Assembly: GCF_032854445.1 (NCBI RefSeq)
Contig: NC_088300.1
Span: 12,619,191-12,683,190 of the forward strand
Length of the DNA stretch: 64,000 bases
Source: Liolophura sinensis
Taxonomy: Eukaryota; Mollusca; Polyplacophora; Chitonida; Chitonidae
Reading direction: 5' to 3'
The notes below the pieces were generated by a model. It did not search any database and was not told where the DNA came from. It saw nothing but the letters and a program-made list of their open reading frames with translations. Both the position numbers and the translations under genes were made by a program. Every line of letters starts with the position of its first letter. Positions within the stretch are counted from its first letter, which is position 1. Shown piece by piece: positions 1-12,069 of the stretch.

Positions 1-307
1 AACATTCTAATGTTGAACGTTCTAATTATGAACACGAATTGTATTTCCGCTGAAGAAAGCATTCTACACCCACAGTTGTTTAGATTTATAACCCTATAGA
101 ACTATAACGATACTCAACATTTCGGTTTCTATAGGTTTCTATATAAGGATGGTTTCTATATAAGAGATGCTCCCCTTTTAGTCATCAGGCTATAAGAGAC
201 GTGGGCTTATTCCTCACTTGGAGCAATAAAAGGTCAGCGCGGTGTCCTATTATCTGGTCTTGCATGAAGTTCCCTGCAAATAGCTTAAAATAATTCCACG
301 ACATGTC
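1..307. other. Anonymous AT-rich sequence
   Basis: No open frame, splice-bounded exon or repeat structure that I can support is visible here. The sequence reads like intron or intergenic DNA. Confidence 0.5.
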
Positions 308-470
308 AAATGTTTGCCAGTGTCTCGCCATAGGTCGCTGGATTACTCCAGGAACTGTGATTTACTCCTATCATAAATTGGCCACTACCGCATAAATAAC
401 AAAATTTTTGGGTATAGGGTTCTTGACTACTCATTAAACACCAATTAAATAAACATAAATAAATAAATAC
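308..470 (+). repeat. Degenerate SINE, central domain and tail
   Basis: The segment follows the order of the SINE copies elsewhere in the window: a 'GCCAG..TCGCC..GGTCG' block, a diverged 'CTCCTATCATAAATTGGCC' equivalent of the CTCCCACCATAATGCTGGCC block, then TTCTTGACTACTC, AAACACCAATTAAATAAA and an AAATA-type tail. It is much more diverged than the copies at 24 kb and 53 kb, so it is an old insertion. The tRNA-like head is not recognisable. No target-site duplication is obvious. Confidence 0.6.
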
Positions 471-734
471 AGTAAAGATGTGCAGACACGCTTTTGACAA
501 GCTCATTAGTTGGGATTAATTGTCCATTGTCCAAATAATCCAAGAGCTGAGCATCCCATTTAATGATGATTTCACGCTGGCCGAAAACCTTATTTCGAGT
601 TTGGCGATCGCGAATGGATGTGGACTTTACTGAAACGATGTTTCAGTAATGACAGAAATACCATGCAGAGTATTCTTACAGTTTTCAACCGCCGATTGTT
701 TGGGATGTTCTCCGATGAAGATGCCTGCTTTCTG

Positions 735-960
735 AGACTGCCAAATAGGCTCATTAAACTGATGTTAAGATGAGATCGCAGGTTCGAATCCATCCAACTT
801 GCGCTGATACTTGTAGCTGTGCCTTTAAACCGTTAAGTTTGGAGCGGTCGTTTCACCCGTGCAGTCTGACTTCCCCCATCTCTTAAGTCTGGTCTCCGAC
901 GTATGAGTGGAAAAAAATTGAGTGGGGCACTAAATACCATGAAATCAATAAACCAGATTC
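735..960 (+). repeat. Possible tRNA-derived SINE fragment
   Basis: A perfect pol III B-box-like string, GGTTCGAATCC, lies at 781-791. It is followed by a body and an A-rich stretch ending near AAATCAATAAAC at about 950. The A box upstream is poorly matched. The fragment does not fold as a real tRNA: there is no recognisable acceptor-stem partner and the spacing is wrong. I read it as an old SINE head with a different body from the main family. A chance B-box match in unrelated DNA is the alternative. Confidence 0.45.
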
Positions 961-1289
961 TACTACATGTATTGAATATAGATTAATGGAATTATCCGTG
1001 TCAGGTGGAAATGAATAAGCTGTCATTTGGTAACAGAAAATCTGATATTATGTGAGAAAAAAAATGAGAAATCGGTCCGCCTAAAGTCCTTCGGTTGAAA
1101 GCTGTGTAGTTTATTACTGAGAAAGTATCCGTGCATTACACGGAAGCTGTGGTCAAATCAGCTCTGACAAGAGTCGCCATTACGCTGGAATCCTCATTGC
1201 GCTTCATGGGGCAGTTTGGATATAGGCCTACTTGACTCTGCTTGTGAACATTGTCGCGAAATCAAGACTCCACACACAATAGTGACTTC

Positions 1290-1390
1290 ATGAGGGAAAG
1301 TTCGTCAGCATCTTGCCAAATGTCGAGGGTTTTCACCGGTGTCCTCTCCCCATATACCTGACCATGAACACTAATCAATTAGAATGATAA
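1290..1390 (+). repeat. Degenerate SINE central domain
   Basis: The order of short blocks (GTCAGCATCTTGCC, GTCGAGGGTTTTCACCGG, TCCTCTCCCCATA, CTGACC, AACACTAATCAATTA) matches the central domain and tail of the SINE family in this window at reduced identity. The head is missing or unrecognisable. Confidence 0.5.
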
Positions 1391-1399
1391 ATCACATCA

Positions 1400-4300
1400 G
1401 TAACTGCTATATTATGTGAGGCAAGCGAACACATCATAACAGTGGTATGACCAAGTCATGGTTCTACACCACTAGATTTATAACTCCGTTCATTTTTTGT
1501 AGGTTTTTTTATACTCAACCATGAAAATTTATTTACGGCAGTGAGTTTTGAGCTGGTGAGTGATTTACACTAACTATAATGGACAACAGTGTATTAGGTG
1601 CGTTCTGGTATTATTTGCAGATTATGGAAATTCTTGTAATTCCTTGTTGAAGGGAGATGTTGGGGAGACCGTTATGTTGCGCCGATAAGGGATTGTGTGC
1701 GCGCTTGGCTATAACAAGTCACTCGTCACTGTCGAGTCGGGCTACCAATCTAAGACGTTGTGTAAAAAATGATACCAGTACCAACTAATCAAAACAACAT
1801 TGAAGGATATCCATTATATGAAACGGCAATACTGGTTGGTTTCGTTTATCGGTTACTGTAGGATTAGCTGGGCAAGGTGTCGCAGCGTATTCTGGCTGTT
1901 GTAGGCGATAGTGGGTACCGCACTCTGTGGGGTGCCGTCACAGATTGCCAGATTTGCCCCGTCACCCTGCCAATCCCCTGACCCGACCTCTACCCCCGAG
2001 CCAAGGTAATAGAAACCAAAAGGACAAATTTCAAGGATAAGGCGTTATTTATGTTAAGTTTTAAATGAAAAGAATTTCCTGCATGACTTTGGTATCGTCA
2101 AAACTCCCCGACTGCATAGCTTATCTACAATTGGTATTAAGTCAAATTGAAAAGTGATGTACTTAGTCCGAAGAAAGCAATCGAAAGTCACATACATCTC
2201 GTCATCTTGACGTTTATAATGGTGGTTAATGAAGTGTAGCAAGTGTGACCGTCACACATTCGTTAGGTCGGGAAGCTCGGAGCATATCATCAGAAATATA
2301 TATACAGTGAACATGATATTTTGAGCCATGATATTTTGCTTTCCGCCCTGTGTGCTTTTTTAAAAAATACATTTTGATGAAAACAAAATGACTTCCGCGA
2401 GAAATGCTAATCCAAACTCTTTGGGAATTCGTGTGATGTGAACAGAAGTCTCTTTTAAATATACGTCTAATACTTGAACTGTTCTGGCAACAATAGTGTC
2501 TTTGTTGGATTCGAATGCAATATCTTTCAACTCTTAAGATAACAACGAAAAACATAATTAAAATATGCGGTATTTTATTTCTGGATATAATGGTCAGCTA
2601 CTGAATGAATGGTTTGGGCGCGTCACCTTCACAGTTGCGAATAACTATAAGATACGGCAATGTATGAATGCTCAAGCTTTGCAGGGCGTTGGTAGCGTGA
2701 GTAGTATACAGTGTATTGACGGAATCCTGAGAGATATCACACGGGCTGTGAGCTGGGTGCTGAGAGGTTTCGGATTGGATATCAACATAACACACCCTTA
2801 TATTGTTAGAAAGTCAATCTGGTGATCGCTGATGACATACGCTTACCATTGATGTTGCTGTATCTAGTACTAACTAGTTGCTTAATACCGCTTTCTGACT
2901 GGATGCATAAAATGGAATTTTTATAAACTTATCCCAAACATTTGCTCTCGCGATGACAGGTTGTTTAGAATGAAGAGCCTCTGGAATGAAAAGTCTGGGA
3001 AAGTATTCACTTTACAATAGATTCTTGTTCAAACATCATTAAAACCATACTCCATCAGATCTTTTATGGGCATGTATAAAATGGCTTGAAAGAGTCAAAG
3101 CCTTACTTTGATGATGCAAGCGTTTGATTCACATTCGAGTCTCGTTTCCCGTTGAGTGAAAAATGGTCGTTGCCGTCTGTCGTCATTTTTTGTGCAGCAC
3201 AATGTAACCCCTTGTCAACGGAATTGCAAGATCAAATCCATTCCCAGTGGTATTTATAAGAGCATCTGATCCGATTCTCAGTTTATGTTAGAAGCCTCCC
3301 ACGGGCAAACTGGGTCAGGTTCACGGTACACTTGATAATGTTATGAGTTAATAAGCTTAAATTCACAATAGCTGTTACATCCTGCAAAAAGTGTTACCCA
3401 GTACTCGGTCTACTCGCTCAGTGAATGGCCCATGCTAAAAGATAAGACGTTTAAAAGTTGACCTACCAGCTCATGTTAAGATGGGATGTCTAACATTTTA
3501 CTCACCGACCAACAGAAAAACAAAATTTTATAGCTGTTAAAATTTTCTCATAAGCACAATAATTATTCTAAACTGTCTCTAAAGTCTTCTAGACGGTTTA
3601 TTTCTTTTTTTAAAGGAATTTGAAGAAATTAGTGTGTTTTATAGCCTGATTTCTATTAACCAAGCCCAAGCTTTCATTGTCTTCCCGCACTCATGGCCTG
3701 ATCACCATAAGTGATTCTATCAGCTTCATCAACGAAAATTTCCAATCATCGTCGGATTTTTTTTTCGTGATATGTTTTTGTTATATCAGCTGCTTGTGAA
3801 TGTACATATGTGCACTGATAACAGTGATTGTTGTAAGGCCAAATTGTTGTATTTCTGCGGGTCTGAACAAATGTAAACGCCAAGCTGTGTTTGGACGCAT
3901 GCCTATAATCAGTGACAGAATTTGTACACATTGCCAAACTGCAGTAACAAAAGGACAGCGTTTGATTTATAATATATATCGTTTTCGAACCTGAATAAAC
4001 AAGGTCTAATGATTTCTAAGGTTTATATTGGAAAGTAAAATTCCAGTGTTTGGACTTTTTCGTTTGATGTATGCTTTGCTCGTTGTTGTGTTTGCAGAGG
4101 AATAGCTTTAAAATTGGCTAAACAGGAATAGTATAGGTCAGAGCGCGTAAAATTGAATGGTAATAATAGCCAATCAGAGCTTTTGTCCCTAGCAAGCTCG
4201 ATTGATCTAACACACACCGGAAGTAGAACGATCCAGCGACTGAAAATGGTTTATTTAACAAACTACTGTAACATTTCTGTACCTCTCATAACAAAGTGTA

Positions 4301-5720
4301 TTTATGTAATCATTTTGGAATAAAAATAAACAAGAAACAAGTATCTGTTTATTAAAAACACGGACAAATTGTTCACGACGAAGTTCGTATTTATGGCAAC
4401 ACACAGTCCAGCTAAACAAATCTGGTGTAGTTTTTCGACCAGTGACTTTTTGTCGGTTTATCCAGCTTTAGCCTTTGACGTTGCTGCTCGACAAACTTTT
4501 CTTGTTAGCCGGGATCGCTTGTCAAGTTCCAGGAGTTAGAGCCTAGCTTTTGTTTTCATTGCTGTTCTCCGTGGCGTTGTAAAATACAAACGTTGTTTAT
4601 TTAGAGGCAGATGTAGACAAGGAAAGGCACGGGATCATATGGGTAGTTGGTGGGCGAGCCTGTGTGGCTCTCACTACAGATCAGCTGCTCGCCTGATGAA
4701 ATGAGGCAGTCTTAAAACCTGAGAAAAATGATGCTATCTGGAAGCGAGCTTGTTTCTCCAAGTGCCAGCAGGAAGCGTTTCAGATCATCATACACATACG
4801 GAGCTCATAAAACTCGTGGAAACGCACTAATCACTATCCGGTTTATTTACTACGGCAAACAAAGAAGTAACTCGGGCTGGCGTGCGACAGTGCCATGATA
4901 TACGACAGCAAAAAGATTGCTTGTAGTCCCCCTCCATTTCCTTTCAAAGATGAGGTGATTACTCGGTAGCTTATCAGTATAAGCCTGAAAACCAAGCTAT
5001 GTGCAGTAATCAGAGAGTGGGGAAACTGATATAGCGCTGCGCTCTAGAGAGGCGTTCGCTTAGCCAGTGTTTTTGATGGATTACTTACGGCGGAAAACAC
5101 AATCGAAATAAAATTAACAAAAGATATCCCATGTGGCAACTACCCGTGTTTTTTTTACAGATTGTATGAAATATATATACATGATACATTAAATGATAAC
5201 GATAACTTTAACAGGTTATGTCATACTAATGGAAGCGCTATTAAATATATCTACAAAATAGTTTCATGTCAACGATGTCTCAAGAGTGTATTTGATATAT
5301 ACATGTTTTTTTTTTTCATTTCACGTTTAACCTCAAAACCTGGACAAATAACAAGCTACTGGAATAAAATTTGTTCTCAGTACCTTGTGGTTTTACTGAT
5401 TTTAGCGACTCATATTGTTTATGTCAGCTAGCCCTTTGGCCGGGCGTTTTATCATGGTAATGGTACTGTATTTCCTGCCTTAAATAACTGGAAAAAAACA
5501 TGCCTGTAATCAGCAATACATTTTTAAGTATAGATTTATTAAGAGAGAATCAAAACAGACATTCGTGTACCAGCCGTAAGCCAAAATAGACGTTCCGAGT
5601 CTATAATTGCAAGACCAAGCTCAAAACAACGTTCAACACAAAGCACCAAAGAACAAAGCATGTACATTAAGACATCAGGATGGACTCAAGCCACGATTAG
5701 AAGTCAGCAGTGAATATGTA
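1400..5720. other. Anonymous intergenic or intronic sequence
   Basis: All open frames here are short, lack recognisable motifs and often rely on non-ATG starts. There are no tandem repeats or splice-bounded open segments that I can defend. Confidence 0.5.
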
Positions 5721-5739
5721 AAGAATGAATAAAAGTGAA

Positions 5740-5882
5740 TTTGTTTATTTACTTGATTGGTATTTTACGTCGTACTCCAGAATATTTCATTTATACGACG
5801 GCGGTCAGCATAAATGGGGCGAAACCGGGCAGAGCCCGGAGGAAACCCAAGACCAGATAGGAAGTCTGCATGAGCTGGATAG
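5740..5882 (-). repeat. SINE, central domain and tail, minus orientation
   Basis: Read on the plus strand the segment begins with an ATTTACTTGATTGG tail, then the core block (TTTTACGTCGTACTCCAGAA), TATACGACGGCGGTCAGCAT and AAACCGGGCAGAGCCCGGAG. It ends in the CATGAGCTGGAT block near the tRNA-related head. The head itself is truncated and part of the body is deleted. Possible degenerate target-site duplicates are AAGTGAATT on the left and AAGTAAATT on the right. A 118-codon open frame running through it is an accident of the repeat. Confidence 0.9.
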
Positions 5883-6120
5883 GCAAGTAAATTCAATCAA
5901 GATCCGAATCGTGTACCTAGCAAGTTCACAAGCCGTCAACAATCAAAATATGTATCCCTATGCATCTTGGACTGCAAATGTTCACATATCCAACGTCCAT
6001 GGCTCCGAGTTAAGCGAAATTGTCCAGAGATGCTGGAAACTCCTTCTGTATTTACTTACAAGAGAACTGTACCCAATATAGAATTTAAGAAACCCAGAGT
6101 TAAGACATTAAATGGATCAT

Positions 6121-7054
6121 CCTTGACAGAGTTTTATGAAACATCTTTGACACAGTTTCATGAAACATCCTTGACATAGTTTTATAAAATATCCTTCACA
6201 CAGTTTTATGAAACATCCTCGACACAGCTTTATGACACATCCCTGACACAGTTTTATAAAATATCCTGGACACACTTTCATCATACATTCTTGACACAGT
6301 TTTATGAAACATCATTGACAAAGTTTTATGAAATATCCTTGACACAGCTTTATGAAACATCCCTGACACAGTTTTATAAAATGTCCTTGACACAGTTTTA
6401 TGAAATATCCTTGACATAGTTTTATGAAACATCCTTGACATAGTTTTATGAAACATCCTTGACACAGTTTTATAAAACATCCTTGACACAGTTTTATAAA
6501 ATATCCTTCACACAGTTTTATAGAACATCTTTGACACAGTTTTATAGAACATCCTTGACACACTTTGATGAAATATCCTTCACACAGTTTTATGGAAAGT
6601 CTATATACACAGTTTTATAAAATATCCTTGACACAGCTTTATAGAATATCCTTGACACACTTTGATGAAATATCCTTGACACAGTTTTATAGACTATCCT
6701 TGACAGACTTTGATGAAATATCCTTAACACAGTTTTATAGAATATCCTTGACACACTTTGATGAAATATCCATATACACATTTTTATGAAATATTCTTGA
6801 CATTGTTTTATAGAATATCCTTGACACAGTTTTATAGAATATCCTTGACACAGTTTCATGAAATATCCTTGACACAGCTTTATAGAATATCCTTGACACA
6901 CTTTGATGAAATATCCTTGACACAGTTTTATAGAATATCCTTGACACACTTTGATGAAATATCCTCCACACAGTTTTATGAAATATCATAGACACATTTT
7001 TATGGAATATTCTTGACACAGTTTTAGGGAATGTTGATAACACAGTTTTATGGA
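6121..7054. repeat. 24-bp minisatellite, about 39 units
   Basis: A 24-bp unit close to CCTTGACACAGTTTTATGAA plus four bases (AYAT) repeats head to tail with very few length changes. From about 6560 the array alternates two variants, one with CAGTTTTATAGAA and one with CACTTTGATGAAA, giving a 48-bp higher-order period. Two units at about 6598 and 6770 carry the same small change (CTATATACAC or CATATACAC), which suggests block duplication. Because 24 is divisible by three and the unit lacks stops in several frames, artificial open frames of 70-130 codons appear on both strands, each made of an 8-residue repeat. I do not regard these as proteins. Confidence 0.97.
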
Positions 7055-7104
7055 TCGTTGTTGGGCGAAGTATGAGAGCCAAAATTACATCAATAAGAGA
7101 AACA

Positions 7105-7331
7105 CTGCCCCGTGCCATGGGTAGGTGTGTCCCCAAACATTGTATCCTCCACGCGTAAGCTGATGATATGTGTTTGAGTATGGCACAAAACTAGCCAGAA
7201 CTAGAAACTCTGCCCAGTGCCATGGGTAGGTGTGTCCCCAAACATTGTCTCCTCCACGCGTAAGCTGATGATATGTGTTTGAGTATGCCACAAAACTAGC
7301 CAGAACTAGAAACTCTGCCCAGTGCCATGGG
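7105..7331. repeat. 105-bp tandem duplication, 2.2 copies
   Basis: Two almost identical 105-bp units start with CTGCCC at 7105 and 7210, and a third copy stops after 17 bp at 7331. The units differ at only a few positions (for example CCCCG/CCCAG, TGTATCC/TGTCTCC and ATGGCAC/ATGCCAC), so the duplication is recent. It lies 50 bp after the 24-bp array. Confidence 0.97.
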
Positions 7332-7339
7332 AACTAGGA

Positions 7340-9835
7340 CTGGGTAGTCTTTACGTGAATGTGACCATTACACCGATAACTAAGCAAAGGACTGTAATCC
7401 GTATAATAAAATTATTGGCGAACGTTAGCACAGAATTATAGCCCAAGTAGAAGACCTGTCAATTAGTCCTAATTAATAAATTTGCCTGTCTGATAACACG
7501 TTGGTGCTATGTTGGAGAGTCAGGTAGCATAGATGAGGAGAATTAGACGCATAAATAGAGGTGATCCTTTCAACCTCCAGTGAAAGCGTCCTGTATATCT
7601 TTTGGATCATGTTTATTTTGATTCAATTTAATCCGCATAGAACCAGTGTCAGAGAATTCAGTTCCCTGCGCCGTAGAAAAACAACGCCATCTGCAGCACG
7701 CAGGGGAGTTAATTGTGCAGGAGGTTTGAGTGTTTGTGGCGCGACCCTAACCTCTCAAAGCGTTGCTAGCCGCTCTCTTTAGATACACAAACAATACTGA
7801 GATCATTAGGTGCTGGGCTGTAGTGGAAACCTGTTAAGAAACATGACAAGACGTTGACAAGTGACTGGTGACCAACTGTTTGTGTAGGTTTCGTTTACTG
7901 ACCCCACCAAATCTGCCGTCCGCCGCGGACAATGGCCTTTAGTAAATTCGGACCGCCCTGTTACGGCCTCTAGTCACAGTTGTCGACTGATCGCGAAGGC
8001 AATCTGCTGAGGTGTTGAGGCGTTCGCAAGGTCTCGACTTTCTCCGGTCTAGACAGGAGGAGAAAGTCAAGGTGCCAGCAGAGAGAGGCTTTAGCGCTCC
8101 TTTACAGTATCTTTTCTACACATTATACCGTATTGGCACCAGAGAGAATTCGATACAGGTATACCCTCAACCCAGAGCAAACTGGCCCCACCGCATATCC
8201 CCTAAAGACGAGAACACACACCCAGCTGAATACAAAACATATACTGGTGCCATTGCTGACCTCATTGATTCTAAATAAATACACTGTGAAAGAGAGCGAG
8301 CTTATGTTCCACCCGACTGAAATAATATCAACATTTATGGGCGAATTTAAAATGAAAACCCGTTACATGTGGCACATGATATCAATGCTGAGATTGTATA
8401 TACGTCTAAAGACAAATGGTATACGTTTTTCGCCTTTTCTCTACCGTATGCAATGAAACAAAACCTCAGAATATGCAAACAGGGTCAAATTAACACAAAA
8501 TTACAGTCTTTTTAGGGCCCTAATGCATTATCGTAGATTTACTGTATTTGCTATTATCAACGTAGTGATAAATCGTTGGAAGGAACGAACTTTGAGCCTT
8601 GATTGCTCTACGTAGACAAGCAGCTTCTATGTTTAGACAGCGCCAACACCCTTGTCCATTTAGTAGAAAGCTATGAAAAGTAGATTCGTCATTTGTTAGG
8701 ATTTTCATCTGTGGAACTAATTCAGTCAGACACCTCTCTAATTTGACAGTCAGTCGCTGCATGCCTATTTGTCGAGAGAAGTTTTCGTTAGTGGTTACGT
8801 TAGCGACTGGGTATAAGGGACCTCGGTCAGTCTCACTGTTTGTAGTGTGTAGCTTGTAACGATACCCTAGGATGGTTCAAATTGATATGTCAGTTTGTAT
8901 ACAATAATGACATAACTCTATATCAACTTGCGGCCCAGCAAGACCGATAAGCAACACAACGCACTCTTGTGGCTTGCCTAACAGTCAATTATAGCCAATT
9001 CTTTTGACATAGTCTCTGGTTTGCTGGAAGATGGCTGGTCAGCTCTCGGTACGGTATCCTCTGGTCGGGGTAAGTGGGTATCAGTTTTCCTGACTCGATC
9101 TGCCGTGTTGACAGGTTTCCCCACCCTGCCTGTCCGCTGAACACCTGACACTAGCACAAAGCGGCCATTCCTCGGGGGTGACTGACAGAGCAGGTCCCTA
9201 AGCCCAAACAATCAGCTTCTTGATGAGAACTCTCCAATGCCTCTGCAGACCTGACGCGACTCGTCAACTGGCGTTTGCATACACTTTAAGTCAAATGCCA
9301 CTTGAAGTCGAATTAAAACTTTAAACCGTCCGGACAGAAAATCCGTGACTTATACCGTAAGTCTGTTAGACGTATCTGTCATTTCTAATACAACAAAAGT
9401 ATGAGTGACACCTGAACAGTAATCCTATGTTTTAGTCACCTCGGAAACTTGACTCGTTTTTCCCGGTGTATAAAGGAATAGAGCCTACCACTTAAAATTT
9501 TGAATTTATTAAAGTTCGAAATCCTCCAAAGAACAGAGCCGTTATTCATCTGTAAATTAATAGTAAATACATGCTTCGTTTTCCTCTGCGTTCCAATCAG
9601 AATCATTTGGTGTCAATGACCTGCGGTATGCTTTTTTTTCTGCCAACAAAGTTAACCAGTAAAGTAGCGAAATAGAATTGATATAAACAAGTACAAGAAA
9701 TCTAGTTCTAGTGTCTGCTTTTGTGATATTGCTTCTCCAATATCAGTACACTCTCACTATAGGCCTACTCATTACGCAAATCGAGATAACCTCAACTTAA
9801 GCGAATCTGTTCTGGCCTGTTACCATATTTTTTAA
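7340..9835. other. Anonymous sequence with moderate-GC patches
   Basis: The stretch is somewhat richer in GC at about 7630-8110 and 8980-9250. Open frames are short and unrecognised, and several use non-ATG starts. No splice-bounded exon with a recognisable domain was found. Confidence 0.45.
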
Positions 9836-9837
9836 AG

Positions 9838-10032
9838 CTTCCTCTCACAAATACGGTCGATATGAGTTTAAGTCCAGCTCATATACTGCCTTCCTCTCCG
9901 GTCTGCTAACAGCCTGCGGATGGTCGTAGGTTTCCCTCTCTGTCTGCCCGGTCTCCTACCACTATAATGCTGACAGCCATCGTATAAGTGAAATATTCTT
10001 GAGTACGACGTAAAACACCAATCAAATAAATA
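9838..10032 (+). repeat. SINE with part of the tRNA-like head, plus orientation
   Basis: The copy starts in the tRNA-related region (CCTCTCACAAATACGGTCG, then the B-box equivalent GAGTTTAAGTCC). It continues through GCCTGCGGATGGTCGTAGG and TGCTGACAGCCATCGTATAA to ATTCTTGAGTACGACGTAAA and the CACCAATCAAATAAATA tail. The A-box half of the head is missing. No clear target-site duplication was seen. Confidence 0.93.
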
Positions 10033-10039
10033 CAGCTTA

Positions 10040-11400
10040 CGAGTCTAATGGTGGTCATACATATATCTTTGAAAGTTATATTCATATAAGGTTAACATTG
10101 TTACAAATGTAATGTACAACCAACCAATGGACACCATGTGTAAAGTGGTCAGATCATATAGGCTTACAATGTTTACTACTATTTCTAGTACTATCATGCC
10201 TGACTGCATGTTTGATATTTAAATGGTTCACTTTTTGTCCAAGAGTACTGATATTTTTTCTGTATCCTTAACATCATGCAAACGTTAAAATGCGAATTTC
10301 CCACGGGGTTTGCTCGAAAACAAGAAGTAAATTTATGTGACGGTCTTATTCGAACAAAACCCCGTCGGTAACAAAATTCTTCCGGTTAAAGCCTTTATTA
10401 TGTAAAGACCCCCCGCGTTCGTCAGATGATTCGCACAACTTTTATGTTCCACATCTAGATAAGGCACGGCGACATATATTTGTGTCGGTCGGTTAAAGGC
10501 AGCCTAATAAAACATATCAGTGAATGAAATTGGGCATAAAAGCAAAAAGGGTTTTTAGCACAGATGCTGTGAACATAGTCACCGTGCCGGATAGAATTGG
10601 CTTGGTGGGGTCAACGCCAAAGGCTTCGTTCCTCTGGCAAACAAGCACTTTGTACCTAATTGGCCTGTAACCCGCACCGGCTCTGAATATAGTCATCCTA
10701 CTACACACATAGTACATTCAACACCTTATGTTTACCTTTCTTATCTTTGACTTATCGTATTTAAACATGTAAGCTGAGCAGAAGTGGAGAAATCGTAGAC
10801 GACGCTATGTTATTTTAAGGTATAGTTAAGAAATGATATATGCAGCTCGAGATATGAGAGCATACACACCTGTAATTATATCGACATTCCACCATTCAAA
10901 CAGGGGAGGTCTACAAGACTGCAATCCCGTCTCCAATGAGTGATGAAATTATAACGTGAAATAGTACTCCGACCACATAACGACCTTGAACCATAAGTAA
11001 GAACTTTGCTAGCTTGTGTGTCATTATCTTGTCTATACGATGTAGTTCGATTATTTTAAAAAAATCTACATTTGCGTTATCCATTGTTTTAAACTGAAAT
11101 GAATTTATTAAATGATGCCGGTCATCTTTAACATCATGTTTGTTGTTTTTAATTTTGGCAAGAGTAAAAACATTCAAAGCATTCAAAATTATACCGATTT
11201 ATTCCCTACATTCTTAATTACACGCTACCATTATTCTCATGTGTTCCACCATAGGCGAAGTGCCCGGATATACATTATTAGAGTGATAGCACATGTTCAA
11301 TACTGTATTAAAAACAATACGTTGTCTAAAATATTATATAATATTAGCTGAAATCGAATAGTTTCTTGTATAGGAAACATTCCCCTATTTTCACTGTTAT
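10040..11400. other. Anonymous AT-rich sequence
   Basis: Only short unrecognised open frames are present here. Nothing else can be supported. Confidence 0.5.
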
Positions 11401-11729
11401 CTGGGCCCAGCTGACAAAACGCTGTGTGTGTATGGTCTTCTAGCAGTTCAGGAGGCTATCACCCATGTAGGTGCATTTATCCCGCATCATGCAGACAACA
11501 TGCTCCACTTTTGCCTGGACATCATCGGTAACGAGGGAGACGTGTATATTCCCATATCCTCCAGCGGACGTCATTTGTATCTGCTGACTAGGTCATCATG
11601 GTAAATGGTCACATCACAACGATTCCCTATACATCGGCAACTGGCGCCGAAATGATGGGAGTGTTGCAGGATAAATTCGTTACATGGCTACGCCCAATAC
11701 GATGGTTACCGAGGTCATATATTTCAGTA

Positions 11730-12062
11730 TCCTATCACCGTATAACCATGTAACGTGTATATGTCTCACTCACAGGCTCAGAGGACATCATCCAAGTACG
11801 TGTACGTGACCTACTGAAAGGTTCAAAAGGCTTCATTCAAATACGTGCACATGGCCTGTTGACAGGCCAAGATGGCAACATTCAAGTACGTGTATATGAC
11901 ATTCTGTCAGGTTCAGAGGGCATCATTCTTGTAATTGTAAATGGCCTGCTGAAAGGTTCAGAGGGCATCCTCTAAGAAGGTACATATGACCTGCTGAAAT
12001 TTTCAGAGGGCATCCTCCAAATATGTGTATATGGCCTGCTGACAGGTTCAGAGGGCATCATG
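11730..12062. repeat. 45-bp minisatellite, about 7 units
   Basis: Successive GGTTCAGAGGGCATC-type blocks start at 11775, 11820, 11865, 11910, 11955, 12000 and 12045, an exact 45-bp spacing. A degenerate unit precedes them from about 11730. Each unit also holds a GTACGTGTATATGGCCTGCT-type block. A similar but isolated block (GTGTGTATGGTCTTCTAGCA followed by GTTCAGGAGGC) at about 11425-11460 may be an older, detached unit. Stops interrupt the forward frames. Confidence 0.95.
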
Positions 12063-12069
12063 GCTAAGT

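Noticed and set aside
6196-7136. Several 74-133-codon frames on both strands in the 24-bp array
   Set aside because: All are by-products of a stop-free 24-bp unit read in different frames on both strands.
8978-9211. GC-richer minus-strand frame as an exon
   Set aside because: No recognisable domain and no acceptor/donor pair. The region may contain an old SINE-like relic, but I could not align it convincingly.
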